Source: Chitinophaga sp. Cy-1792 (GTDB taxonomy: Bacteria; Bacteroidota; Bacteroidia; Chitinophagales; Chitinophagaceae). From it: a stretch of 64,000 nt of DNA. Location: contig NZ_VWWO01000002.1 of the NCBI RefSeq assembly GCF_011752935.1, positions 2,108,001 through 2,172,000 of the forward strand, read 5' to 3'. Shown here piece after piece: positions 17,343 through 26,160 of the stretch. Positions within the stretch are counted from its first letter, which is position 1. Each line of letters starts with the position of its first letter. The position numbers were made by a program, and so were the translations under genes. The notes beneath the pieces were generated by a model. It was not told the origin of the DNA, made no database searches, and saw nothing but the letters and a program-made list of their open reading frames with translations.

Positions 17343-18602
17343 ATGGCTTTAAACTACGTCTGGCTGGCATTTTTCCTTATATCTTTTGTTGTCGCCCTGT
17401 TTAAGACGTTCATCCTGCAAGACACCACCGTATTTGGTGCCGTCATGAACGCTATGCTCTCCAATGCAAAAACAGGTGCGGAAATCTCCCTCGGGCTGGC
17501 TGGTATCATGACCTTCTGGTTGGGTATTATGCGCGTGGGTGAAGCCGGCGGTATGATAGACCGGTTTTCGCGGTTCGTCAACCCCTTCTTTTCCAAGCTG
17601 TTTCCAGGCGTTCCCAAAGGTCACCCGGCGATGGGCTCCATGCTGATGAATTTTTCCGCCAGCATGCTCGGCATGGACAATGCGGCTACGCCGATGGGAC
17701 TGAAAGCCATGAAAGAGCTGCAAACCCTCAATGTAGACAAAGACGGTAAAGAAAGAGACGAGGCCAGCAATGCCCAGATAATGTTCCTGGTACTCAATAC
17801 TGCCGGGGTAATCCTCATTCCTACTTCGGTCATCGCCCTGCGACTCTCCGCACATGCCAAAAACCCTGCTGATGTTTTCATTCCTATCCTGATATCTACG
17901 TTCATTGCATTTATTGCAGGCATGATCACTATCGCTATCTACCAGCGTATCAACCTGTTTAAATTACCAGTACTGATATTCCTGGCAGGATTTGGGGTGA
18001 TCGTCACCGGATTGTATTACTGGGTAAAGTCCATGCCGGCAGATGACATCGGGCCTAAGACTGCGAGTCTGGGTGGTGGAATTATCTTCCTGATAGTCGT
18101 ATCCTTCCTGATAGCTGGTATCCGTAAAAAGATCAATGTTTATGATGTATTCATTGAAGGCGCTAAAGAAGGTTTTAATATCTCCGTGCGTATCATTCCT
18201 TACCTGGTAGGGATTTTAGTGGCGATTGGGGCGTTCCGGGCCACTGGCTGCATGGACTATCTCGTAAACGGTATCGGGGCACTTTTTGCCTGGATGGGCT
18301 TCAACACGGATTTCGTACCTGCGTTGCCGGTAGCCTTCATGAAACCATTGAGCGGCAGCGGCTCCCGAGCCCTGATGGTGGAAATACTCGAACATAACGG
18401 ACCAGACTCCTTTGTAGGAAGACTCGCCAGTATTATCCAGGGAACTACTGAAACTACCTTTTATATCCTGGCCGTATACTTCGGATCCGTAAATATCAAG
18501 AAAACGAGATATGCACTGACAGCGGGGCTGATAGCCGATTTCTGCGGTATCCTTTCCGCGATACTGCTGGGTTATTTATTCTTCCATGATAAAGTAGGTT
18601 AA
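17343..18602 (+). CDS. Nucleoside-recognition (Gate) domain membrane protein, SpmA-SpmB fusion type
   Basis: A 419-aa polytopic inner-membrane protein starting MALNYVWLAFFLISFVVALF. The two halves each carry a Gate-type segment: FSASMLGMDNAATPMGLKAM (~100-120), as in spore-maturation protein A, and VAFMKPLSGSGSRALMVE with GTTETTFYILAVYFGSV near the C-terminus, as in spore-maturation protein B. In Bacteroidota the two parts are often fused, and the transported ligand is not established. The ATG 15 codons upstream is rejected because it falls within the predicted promoter and adds only polar residues. A terminator follows. Confidence 0.85.
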   Translation: MALNYVWLAFFLISFVVALFKTFILQDTTVFGAVMNAMLSNAKTGAEISLGLAGIMTFWLGIMRVGEAGGMIDRFSRFVNPFFSKLFPGVPKGHPAMGSMLMNFSASMLGMDNAATPMGLKAMKELQTLNVDKDGKERDEASNAQIMFLVLNTAGVILIPTSVIALRLSAHAKNPADVFIPILISTFIAFIAGMITIAIYQRINLFKLPVLIFLAGFGVIVTGLYYWVKSMPADDIGPKTASLGGGIIFLIVVSFLIAGIRKKINVYDVFIEGAKEGFNISVRIIPYLVGILVAIGAFRATGCMDYLVNGIGALFAWMGFNTDFVPALPVAFMKPLSGSGSRALMVEILEHNGPDSFVGRLASIIQGTTETTFYILAVYFGSVNIKKTRYALTAGLIADFCGILSAILLGYLFFHDKVG

Positions 18603-18626
18603 GCAGCTTATAGCTAACATATTATG

Positions 18627-18654
18627 AAAAGAACGACCAGCAGGTCGTTCTTTT
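18627..18654 (+). terminator. Terminator
   Basis: A perfect 12-bp stem AAAAGAACGACC / GGTCGTTCTTTT with an AGCA loop ends in a T run, 25 nt after the preceding stop codon. Confidence 0.85.
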
Positions 18655-18800
18655 GTATTTTTAATACAACCCAGTGGTCAAACTGTCCGCCTAAATATCA
18701 TAAATGACCGTTTTACCGGGAGGTATGATAACCAGAAAATAGAATCGCCCATATTTGTATCTCCAGAAAATCTTTCGATCATCTGACATAAATATTAACG

Positions 18801-19106
18801 ATGACAACTCATTATGTGGCCGGTTTCTTTGCCGGCATGTTCTTGGCCAATACGGTCCCGCATTTCGTTCATGGGATCTCCGGCAACCCTTTCCCTACCC
18901 CATTTTCCAAACCAAGGGGTATTGGATTGTCAAGTCCTGTTGTTAATGTGGTATGGTCGCTGATCAACCTGGTGGTGGGTTATATGCTGCTGCAACATGC
19001 CCGGCTGTCTGATGATAATCCGCTGTCGCTGATAGTGTTTTTTGCAGGTATTGCGTTTATTAGTATTTATTGCAGTATTCGTTTTCAGCAAAAGCATAAA
19101 GATTAG
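18801..19106 (+). CDS. Small conserved-looking membrane protein
   Basis: A 101-aa protein with three hydrophobic segments (~5-22, 44-64 and 74-92). Between the first two lies a polar loop, HGISGNPFPTPFSKPRGIGLSS, whose P/G-rich pattern recurs in hypothetical membrane proteins. No function can be assigned. The start MTTHYVAGFFAGMFLAN fits an N-terminal helix. It is convergent with the thiamine-binding-type gene across two palindromes. Confidence 0.7.
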   Translation: MTTHYVAGFFAGMFLANTVPHFVHGISGNPFPTPFSKPRGIGLSSPVVNVVWSLINLVVGYMLLQHARLSDDNPLSLIVFFAGIAFISIYCSIRFQQKHKD

Positions 19107-19116
19107 TATACTGTTA

Positions 19117-19202
19117 TTGCGATAATGTTCGCGCACCTTCGGTGCGCGAACATTATCGCAAATGAAAAGGGCTGCCGTAGGCAGCCCTTTTCATTTGCGA
19201 TA
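19117..19202. repeat. Two overlapping perfect palindromes between convergent genes
   Basis: Stem A is 21 bp perfect (19117-19137 with 19141-19161) around a C(TTCG)G loop. Stem B is 23 bp perfect (19154-19176 with 19180-19202) around a GTA loop. They share the central arm TTATCGCAA, so only one can form fully at a time. They lie between the 3' ends of convergent genes and probably act as terminators for both. Confidence 0.85.
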
Positions 19203-19215
19203 GCAATTAAATAGC

Positions 19216-19518
19216 TTACGCCTGGTTATCGTACTTCCCAACCTTCTCTTCCATAGTCACATCCTGGTCTTTGCGTATCTGCATTTTTATATACACCAGT
19301 AACTGGGAAGCACCGGCTTTAAAACATACTTCCTGCGTTTTTTTCACGACTTCCATCAGTTCCTCGTAGGTACCTTCCATGACAGTTTCAAAAGGACAAA
19401 CCCGGTATTTGACACCGGAGTCCTTAATCACGGCGATGGCCTCATCAACGACGGCATAAACCTGTTCTGATGGCACAGACGGGATGATCTGAAGGGCTAA
19501 ATTGATAGTTTTACTCAT
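19216..19518 (-). CDS. YkoF/MTH1187-type thiamine-binding family protein
   Basis: A 100-aa cytoplasmic protein of the DUF77/MTH1187 family, a ferredoxin-like fold. It starts with the typical strand INLALQIIPSVPSEQVYAVVDEAI and carries the conserved segment YRVCPFETVMEGTYEELMEVV. Family members bind thiamine or a related ligand; here that is inferred from family alone. It stands alone. No TPP riboswitch core is visible in the 200-bp AT-rich upstream gap. Confidence 0.8.
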   Translation of the reverse strand: MSKTINLALQIIPSVPSEQVYAVVDEAIAVIKDSGVKYRVCPFETVMEGTYEELMEVVKKTQEVCFKAGASQLLVYIKMQIRKDQDVTMEEKVGKYDNQA

Positions 19519-19720
19519 CTTTTATTCTTTTACTTATTTATTGATTTATAATTATTTATCTGAAATTATCTAAATTATTACTTTAATAAAAACATGCTTT
19601 TAGACGGCAGTTATTTTCTGAAACACCAGCAAAAGACGAAAATCTCCTTAAAGCCTCCTATGAACAAATGTAGATCATCTACCTAACAATCAGTGATTTA
19701 CATCTACCTAACCTACACGA

Positions 19721-21253
19721 CTACACGTTCTTCTTCTTACTCTTATCTACCACGCCATACAAATCATTTCGTATATCCTTCCGCGTTTGTACACTGCCAA
19801 ATGTATGCAGTTCTTTGAGCAGTACCAGGTCTACATCTGCGATCACCACCATCTCTGTATTAGGAGTAGCATCCGCTTTAATACCCGTTACCGGAAACTG
19901 GAAATCTGAAGGCGTCAGTACACAACTTTGTGCAAACTGCAGGTCCATATTATTCACCTTGGGGAGGTTACCGATCGACCCGGCAATGGCTACATAACAC
20001 TCATTTTCGATGGCCCTCGCCTGCGCACAGAAACGCACGCGGTTATACGCATGCTGCGTATCGGTCATGAAAGGTACAAAAAGAATCTGCATCCCCTGGT
20101 TCGCCAGAATGCGGGAAGGCTCCGGGAACTCTACATCATAACAGATCTGGATACCTATTTTGCCGCAATCGGTATCAAATACCTGGATCTCATGGCCTCC
20201 CTTGATCCCCCAGGCCTGCACCTCACTGGGTGTCGGGTGAATCTTCATATATTCTTCATAGGTACCATCCCGCCGGCACAGGTAGGATATATTATACAGC
20301 AGCTCATCGATCAGGATCGGCATACTGCCAGTGATAATGTTGACGTTATATGACACGGCATGTGCCAGCATGACTTCCCGGATACGCTCCGTATACTTGG
20401 CCACGCCCCTGATGGCCCCTGCCGGATCTAGCTGGTTGAACTCCGCCATCAGTGGGGCATTGAAAAGCTCAGGGAACACCACAAAATCAGAACCGTAATC
20501 GCTCACGGCATCAATGAAAAACTCCACCTGCTGCAGGAAGCCTTCCAGGTTGCGGTAGTCACGCATCTGCCACTGTACCAGTCCGATACGAACGGTGGAT
20601 TTAGTATAGCGGACGTTATCCCTGTCGGGCTCGTAGTAGATATTGTACCATTTCAGCAACGTCGCAAAGCCTTTACTGGCTTCATCATTAGGCAGGTAAT
20701 TCCGTAATATCTTCGTTACCTGGAAATCATTGGAGAACTGAAAAGTGAGGGTCGGATCATAAATTTCCTTATCTCTTACTTTGCGGATATACTCGCGGGG
20801 CGTTAGCTTGTCTGCATACTTTTCATAGTTGGGGATACGGCCACCAGCCACTATACCCTGGAGGTTCAGCGTTTCACAGAGGATCTTGCGGGCATCGTAC
20901 AACCGGCGTGCGAGTCGCCGCCCCCGGTATTCCGGCTCCACAAAAACTTCAATACCATAGAGCACATCGCCTTTGGGGTTATGGGTATTGAAGGTATAAT
21001 ACCCGGTGATCTGCTCATAGGTATGGTCATCGCCAAACTTATTGTAATCAACGATGATTGACAATGCGCAGCCTACTACCTTGTCATTAACGGTAACGGC
21101 TATCTGTCCTTCGGGGAAAATACTGATCAGTCTGCGGATCGTTGGTTCCCGCCAATAACTGCCTTCCATATCGCTATAGGCAGAAACCATCGATTGTTTC
21201 AGATCGAAATAGTCCTCCACGGTAAGATTTCGAATTTCTACTATATCAGACAT
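19721..21253 (-). CDS. GNAT acetyltransferase fused to carbon-nitrogen hydrolase
   Basis: A 510-aa two-domain enzyme. Residues ~1-165 form a GNAT N-acetyltransferase with the acetyl-CoA loop VEPEYRGRRLARRLYDA (~105-121). Residues ~220-500 form a nitrilase-superfamily amidohydrolase with the Glu-Lys-Cys triad E262 (FPELF), K337 (YMKIHP) and C371 (IQICYD). This fusion is widespread in Bacteroidota. Substrates are not established, but an acetylated or amidated small molecule is likely (inference). There are no operon partners: the neighbours are a 200-bp gap and a divergent glycosyltransferase. Confidence 0.9.
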   Translation of the reverse strand: MSDIVEIRNLTVEDYFDLKQSMVSAYSDMEGSYWREPTIRRLISIFPEGQIAVTVNDKVVGCALSIIVDYNKFGDDHTYEQITGYYTFNTHNPKGDVLYGIEVFVEPEYRGRRLARRLYDARKILCETLNLQGIVAGGRIPNYEKYADKLTPREYIRKVRDKEIYDPTLTFQFSNDFQVTKILRNYLPNDEASKGFATLLKWYNIYYEPDRDNVRYTKSTVRIGLVQWQMRDYRNLEGFLQQVEFFIDAVSDYGSDFVVFPELFNAPLMAEFNQLDPAGAIRGVAKYTERIREVMLAHAVSYNVNIITGSMPILIDELLYNISYLCRRDGTYEEYMKIHPTPSEVQAWGIKGGHEIQVFDTDCGKIGIQICYDVEFPEPSRILANQGMQILFVPFMTDTQHAYNRVRFCAQARAIENECYVAIAGSIGNLPKVNNMDLQFAQSCVLTPSDFQFPVTGIKADATPNTEMVVIADVDLVLLKELHTFGSVQTRKDIRNDLYGVVDKSKKKNV

Positions 21254-21444
21254 AACTGGATGATTATTATACTTAATTTAAGCATTTTTAGGGAGATAAA
21301 TACCGACACGCCGTGGTGGCTGTTTCGGGAAGCCCTGCCAGCGGCTTAAAGTTTCCCGGATTTTTATTACCTTACAGTTTCTGATAATTTTAACCGTCCA
21401 CCGAATCACCTGCGCCTAATTCAACGATTTAATCAGCACCACTT

Positions 21445-22653
21445 ATGCCTGTTCAAAACCGTGACATAGTTGTCATTGGCCTTCAGCCCTGGTATACCCC
21501 TATTGGTAGTAACTGTAAGAATATCGCCACGGAGTTCTCCAGACATAACCGCGTTTTATATGTGAATGTTCCACTGGACCGCAAAACGATGTACACCGAA
21601 AAGAGCGATGCCAACATCCTGCACCACATGGAAAGATTACAGGCAAAAGACAGCTCCCTGGTCAGGATAAACGACAATATGTGGAACCTGTACCCTCTTT
21701 CCGTCATGGAATCCGTCAACTGGCTGCCTTCTACCCACCTCTTCCAGGTATTTAACAAAGTAAACAACCGCAGGTTTGCTGCCGCGATAACGGAAGCCAT
21801 CAACGCATTGGGATTCAGGGATATTATCCTGTTCAACGATAATGACATCTTCCGCGGATACCATCTGAAAGAATTACTTCAACCTGATATCTATATCTAT
21901 TACAGCAGGGATTATCTCCTGGCGGTAGACTACTGGCGCAAACACGGGGAGGTCATAGAACCGCTGCATATTGCCAAGGCAGATATCGGCGTTGCCAACT
22001 CCAAATACCTGGCAGACCGGTTAAAATCGTATAACCCTAACAGTTATTATATAGGTCAGGGCTGTGAGCTGGGCCTGTTCGATCCGGAACAGCCCATCGC
22101 AAGGCCAGCAGATCTGCCGGCAGACGGCAAACCTATTATCGGTTATGTGGGCGCGCTGACCAGCTTACGCCTGGACATACCATTAATATATGACATGGCG
22201 CAGCAACGGCCGGAATGGAACTTTGTGCTGGTGGGTCCGGAAGATGAGGACTTCAAAGCCTCCGCACTGCACCATTTGCCGAATGTTTATTTTTTAGGAA
22301 GAAAAGCGATGACGGAGCTATCCGGGTATGTAAAATATTTTGATGTATGTATGAACCCGCAGCTGGTGAATGATATGACCGTCGGCAATTACCCACTGAA
22401 GGTAGATGAATACCTGGCCATGGGCAAACCGGTGCTGGCAACAGCTACGCCTACCATGGAGCTGTTCCGGGAACATGTATACCTGGCAGCTAACGTCAAC
22501 GAATATATCCAGCTGGCTGCCCGGGCGCTGGCAGAAAACAATCCGGACCTGGGGGCCGCACGCCGTGCCTTTGCTTTGTCACATACCTGGGAAAATTCGG
22601 TAGCGGGCATTTATGCCGCCATCGATGCCATAAAAAAGCCCACCTCCGTATAG
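21445..22653 (+). CDS. Glycosyltransferase (GT-B fold, TuaH-like)
   Basis: A 402-aa soluble or membrane-associated glycosyltransferase. The N-terminal half starts IVVIGLQPWYTPIGSNCKNIA. The C-terminal nucleotide-sugar domain shows IIGYVGAL (~228), FVLVGPEDEDF (~262), NVYFLGRKAMTELSGY (~280) and the motif PLKVDEYLAMGKPVLAT (~323-339), in which E329 would contact the donor. This pattern fits GT4/GT1-like enzymes of teichuronic or exopolysaccharide synthesis. It is the first gene of the polysaccharide region, followed by a terminator-like hairpin and the convergent T9SS protein. Confidence 0.85.
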   Translation: MPVQNRDIVVIGLQPWYTPIGSNCKNIATEFSRHNRVLYVNVPLDRKTMYTEKSDANILHHMERLQAKDSSLVRINDNMWNLYPLSVMESVNWLPSTHLFQVFNKVNNRRFAAAITEAINALGFRDIILFNDNDIFRGYHLKELLQPDIYIYYSRDYLLAVDYWRKHGEVIEPLHIAKADIGVANSKYLADRLKSYNPNSYYIGQGCELGLFDPEQPIARPADLPADGKPIIGYVGALTSLRLDIPLIYDMAQQRPEWNFVLVGPEDEDFKASALHHLPNVYFLGRKAMTELSGYVKYFDVCMNPQLVNDMTVGNYPLKVDEYLAMGKPVLATATPTMELFREHVYLAANVNEYIQLAARALAENNPDLGAARRAFALSHTWENSVAGIYAAIDAIKKPTSV

Positions 22654-22662
22654 AGATGGGCT
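22637..22662 (+). terminator. Terminator overlapping the end of the glycosyltransferase gene
   Basis: A 10-bp stem with one mismatch (AGCCCACCTC with GAGATGGGCT) is followed by an A/T-rich run. It overlaps the stop codon at 22651. Confidence 0.55.
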
Positions 22663-22683
22663 AAAAATAAGTTGATAAAAGGA

Positions 22684-25600
22684 TCAGAGTTTCACGATCC
22701 GCCCCGTCCATTTGAAGGAAGTATCCCCCAATACCTCTACCAGGTGTACCCCACTCGGGAGACTGCTGATATCGAGATCTACATAGAAGTTACCGCCTAA
22801 CGGGTACGCATATGTGGATTCGCGGACACCGCTCACCGTATAGATGCTTACCCAGATAGCCCTGACAGTAGGGTTTTTCAGGTCGAGCCGTACTTTTGTC
22901 CGGGTAGGGTTTGGATAGAAGCTGATAATATTGGTAGTAGCGTTATTATCGTTTGTATCTATTACGTTCACTTTTTTCGTGGCCGTACCTGACAACCCGT
23001 CGTTATCCGTCACCACCAGTTTAAAAGTATAAGTACCCAGTGGCATATTAGCCACAGAAGCCTTTGCCGCCGAAGCAGCGTTGATGGTCACCGGCGGGCC
23101 GCTGGTCTGCGTCCAGGCGTAGGTAGTGATGGTGCCGTCCTGGTCATAGCTGGGAGAGCCGTCCAGCACAATACTGTTTACCGGCAGCACGATCGTGGTA
23201 TCGGCGCCGATAATGGCTACCGGCGGGTGCTGACCTGCTGCAGCATCCTGGACTGTCACTTTCACGGTGGCAGTGCCGGACAGGCCGCCGTTATCTACGG
23301 CAGTTAACTTAAACGTATATACGCCTTTTACCAGACCTGATACAACCGTTTTAGCGGTATTCAGTGAAGAAATACCGGCCGTATTGGGGCCGCTTACCTG
23401 CGACCATGCATAGCTGGCAATGGTGCCATCCGGGTCTCTGGTGGCCGAACCATCCAGCTGGGTGGAGTTGGTGGGCAGGGTAAGGATTACATCTGCGCCT
23501 GCGTATACCTGTGGCGGCTGATTGGTAGTAGTACTGTGGTATTCATATGCACCGATATCGACACCGGTTCCCTGCGGCCTGGTAACACCATCATAATCGA
23601 TGGTCAGGTTGAGGGACTGTGTGACGTTGGTGCCGGAATCGACCAGTGGTGACGTTGCCTGCAGATGGTAGTCGCCAGCGGCGGCGTTCACGAATTTCAC
23701 ATCATCGGCCTTTGTATAGAAAGGGTTGTGTGAAAATTCATATTTGATGGTGCAGTCAGTATTCCAGATATAGAAGCCCGGGTAAGGTTTGTCGGCGCCG
23801 GCGCCTTGTGGCTGAACAATCACATTGTTGATGATCTTATGACCGGGCACGCCACCGCAGTCATACACGGTGCCCCCTCTCAGAACGTTGACGAAGGTAT
23901 TATTATATACCCATGCCGAAACCGGTTCAAACACGGGCCTGTCTGCCACCAGGAATCCGGCAGCATTGATATTGGACGCCACATTATTATACGCCCTGCT
24001 GGTGCCGGAGCCGAAAAAGCAGATGGCATCACCAAAACCTTTATCAATAATGTTATTGTAGACATCCGCTTTGGTACCGGGGTTCATGAGAATCCCATAG
24101 CCGTTGGCGTTATCTCCGTTTTTGCCGTAGTTGACAACGCGGTTGTGGTGAATAAGGTTGGTACCGTCGTAGGCCATACCTACCTGGATACCATCGTTGC
24201 CCATGTCCTGGAGGTCGTTGTCGTAAATTTCCAGGTTGGCTACGTGGTGAGAGCGGATACTATCTCCGCAGGCCTGCTTTGCGATATACCAGGAGTTGCC
24301 GATATAGAATCCTTCATTACTGGAGGTCCGGCCCTTGATATGGTGGATCCGGCAGTTTTTCATAATGTAGTTGGCTTCCCAGTACTGTGGCGCATTGCAT
24401 TCCATCGTTGTTTTGGCAACGATGAACATGCCTGCATCATGGATGTACACGTTATGTACGTTGAAGTCGGAGGAGCCGTAGGTCCAGTACATGGCGAACA
24501 TGGGTTCGTTGCGGAGGTTACTTCCTTTGATATCGAAGCCGTATTCGAGGGAGGGGTCGCCGGTGCCGGTGAATTCCACGAACTGGCTGTTTTCGATTTG
24601 TACAACAGAAGACCACTGGTTGCCTTTACTGCCAACGCCGAAGCGTACGAGGCCGCCGCAGTTGGTGATTACGATGGGCTTTTCAGCAGTTCCTTTAAGC
24701 CAGGCCAGGTTCATATCCATATAATCTCCGGCGGGGATACAGATGGTATCACCGGGGATAAGGCCCAGTTGGTTCATGGCATCCGGGTAATAGAAAGTAG
24801 GGTCTGTTCCGTAGTTTGGTTTCAGCACCACGCGTTTATTGGTGGGTGTTGTTACCGGAGGTGTAGTGGTTGGTGGAGAGATGACCGTACGTCTTTTGTC
24901 TTTACTGTACTGGAGCATCCATTCATAAACGTTCATTCCGTTTTCACGATAAGCGGGATCATAAGCTTTGGACCATGCATCATGTCCGTTGGCATTGAAT
25001 ACTGTCAGCTTCACCTGGGGATCGCATGCAGGTACGTATGCATTGATCAGGGCCTGCCAGTTCTGAGAGTAGGAAACGGGCACGGTACCGTCGCCTGAGT
25101 TGTGCAGGGCCCAGATGGGCAGGTTATTGGAAGCTGCTATGACAGCAGTGGCAGGAAGCGGGGATCTGAGGGGGCCGGGATCGTAGGCGCCGGCGATGGG
25201 CACGATGGCAGCCAGTCTGTTAGCCGCGTAATTTTGTGCCGTGGCATATCCCCAGGTTTCGCCGCCGCCGCGACTCAGTCCTGTGAGATAAATTTTATTG
25301 GTATCGAGGCGGTAATGCGCCTTCGCGTAGTCGATGAGGGAGTCGATATCATTAATGGAGGCGATGCCATTAAATTGCGGGCAAAGCACCACAAATGAGA
25401 AAGTATTGCCATTGACGTTGAAGGTGGCCGGGAACTGTCCTTTGCTGATCAGTTTTGGGGGGCCGTTGACGATCACCTTCATAATGTCGGTGGTGCCGTT
25501 CCCCTCTTCATCCAGTCCGTGACAGAATATTAAAAGTGGATATTTAGTATTGGAGGTAGCGTAATCCTGCGGTAAAGATTCCAGCAGGCCAGCGGGGTTC

Positions 25601-25734
25601 CTGAATCCTGTAACACGGGGGGTGAGCGTGCCCTGTTGCGCAAACAGCTTTGTTGTTGCGCAAAGTACTATCGTTAGTATCCATATCCCCGTCACAATTT
25701 TCAATCTCTTATTGAAATTATTGAGGTTGTCCAT
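22684..25734 (-). CDS. T9SS-exported esterase / beta-helix / PKD multidomain protein
   Basis: A 1016-aa secreted protein. Order: signal peptide (1-33, ending LFAQ); alpha/beta-hydrolase domain of the LpqC/PHB-depolymerase type (~35-285) with GLSRGGGETWG as the nucleophile elbow and GHDAW near the catalytic histidine; right-handed parallel beta-helix (~305-725, many N-containing rungs such as AYNNVASNINAAGF); two PKD/Ig-like repeats (~735-830 and 835-925, each with LDGS..D.DGTI..YAW); and a T9SS type A sorting domain (~935-1016, SFYPNPTRTKVRLDL). It could remodel or bind polysaccharide, for instance by deacetylation, but substrate is inference. It shares its esterase module with the 39308 protein. 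Confidence 0.88.
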   Translation of the reverse strand: MDNLNNFNKRLKIVTGIWILTIVLCATTKLFAQQGTLTPRVTGFRNPAGLLESLPQDYATSNTKYPLLIFCHGLDEEGNGTTDIMKVIVNGPPKLISKGQFPATFNVNGNTFSFVVLCPQFNGIASINDIDSLIDYAKAHYRLDTNKIYLTGLSRGGGETWGYATAQNYAANRLAAIVPIAGAYDPGPLRSPLPATAVIAASNNLPIWALHNSGDGTVPVSYSQNWQALINAYVPACDPQVKLTVFNANGHDAWSKAYDPAYRENGMNVYEWMLQYSKDKRRTVISPPTTTPPVTTPTNKRVVLKPNYGTDPTFYYPDAMNQLGLIPGDTICIPAGDYMDMNLAWLKGTAEKPIVITNCGGLVRFGVGSKGNQWSSVVQIENSQFVEFTGTGDPSLEYGFDIKGSNLRNEPMFAMYWTYGSSDFNVHNVYIHDAGMFIVAKTTMECNAPQYWEANYIMKNCRIHHIKGRTSSNEGFYIGNSWYIAKQACGDSIRSHHVANLEIYDNDLQDMGNDGIQVGMAYDGTNLIHHNRVVNYGKNGDNANGYGILMNPGTKADVYNNIIDKGFGDAICFFGSGTSRAYNNVASNINAAGFLVADRPVFEPVSAWVYNNTFVNVLRGGTVYDCGGVPGHKIINNVIVQPQGAGADKPYPGFYIWNTDCTIKYEFSHNPFYTKADDVKFVNAAAGDYHLQATSPLVDSGTNVTQSLNLTIDYDGVTRPQGTGVDIGAYEYHSTTTNQPPQVYAGADVILTLPTNSTQLDGSATRDPDGTIASYAWSQVSGPNTAGISSLNTAKTVVSGLVKGVYTFKLTAVDNGGLSGTATVKVTVQDAAAGQHPPVAIIGADTTIVLPVNSIVLDGSPSYDQDGTITTYAWTQTSGPPVTINAASAAKASVANMPLGTYTFKLVVTDNDGLSGTATKKVNVIDTNDNNATTNIISFYPNPTRTKVRLDLKNPTVRAIWVSIYTVSGVRESTYAYPLGGNFYVDLDISSLPSGVHLVEVLGDTSFKWTGRIVKL

Positions 25735-26160
25735 AGTAAAGAATGGTAAAGTTTTTCCCTGATATGTATTGATTTAAGCGTTCCGCTATCATTTTACGTG
25801 GTACAAAATAAAAACAATTATCTCAACAAATAGTAATTTTTTTTCATATATATACCAACAAAAAATAAAGCATAAAATTTTAATATGTTTATCATACAGA
25901 TGATCAACATATTATCAAATAATATTATTAGATTTTAAAATCATCTATTTATAAAAAAAAGTATTATCTTGTGACGAAATTGTGGATGGTAACCTCACGG
26001 GAACAATGTGATATACTTTCATGATCACATAAAGTTTGTTAAACGTCCACCTTAACCTTCTCCGACTATATCCTGCTAAAAGCCATGTAATTATTTATTA
26101 TCGTGGATCTGTGATGCCTGTATTACCGGGTATTGCCGGATCTGAAACATAAATGCTTTT
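25735..26160. promoter_or_regulatory. AT-rich divergent intergenic region with palindromes
   Basis: This 426-bp gap separates the T9SS esterase gene and the flippase gene and has no credible ORF. It is much more AT-rich than its surroundings and is probably a regulatory region for both directions. It holds a near-perfect palindrome at 25881-25914 (described separately) and a spaced inverted repeat ATGTGAT-N11-ATCACAT at 26006-26030. No full-consensus promoter was found. Confidence 0.5.
25881..25914. repeat. Near-perfect palindrome, operator-like
   Basis: AATATGTTTATCAT, spacer ACAG, then ATGATCAACATATT pairs at 13 of 14 positions, plus one flanking T-A pair. It could be a binding site for a dimeric regulator of the divergent polysaccharide genes, or a weak hairpin. 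It is AT-rich and has no T tail. Confidence 0.5.

Noticed and set aside
19519..19720. TPP riboswitch before the thiamine-binding-type gene
   Set aside because: No CUGAGA-type core or paired arms are visible in this AT-rich gap.
23806..25098. A 430-codon plus-strand open frame
   Set aside because: It is antisense to the T9SS beta-helix protein and has no coding signature; the minus frame is clearly real.
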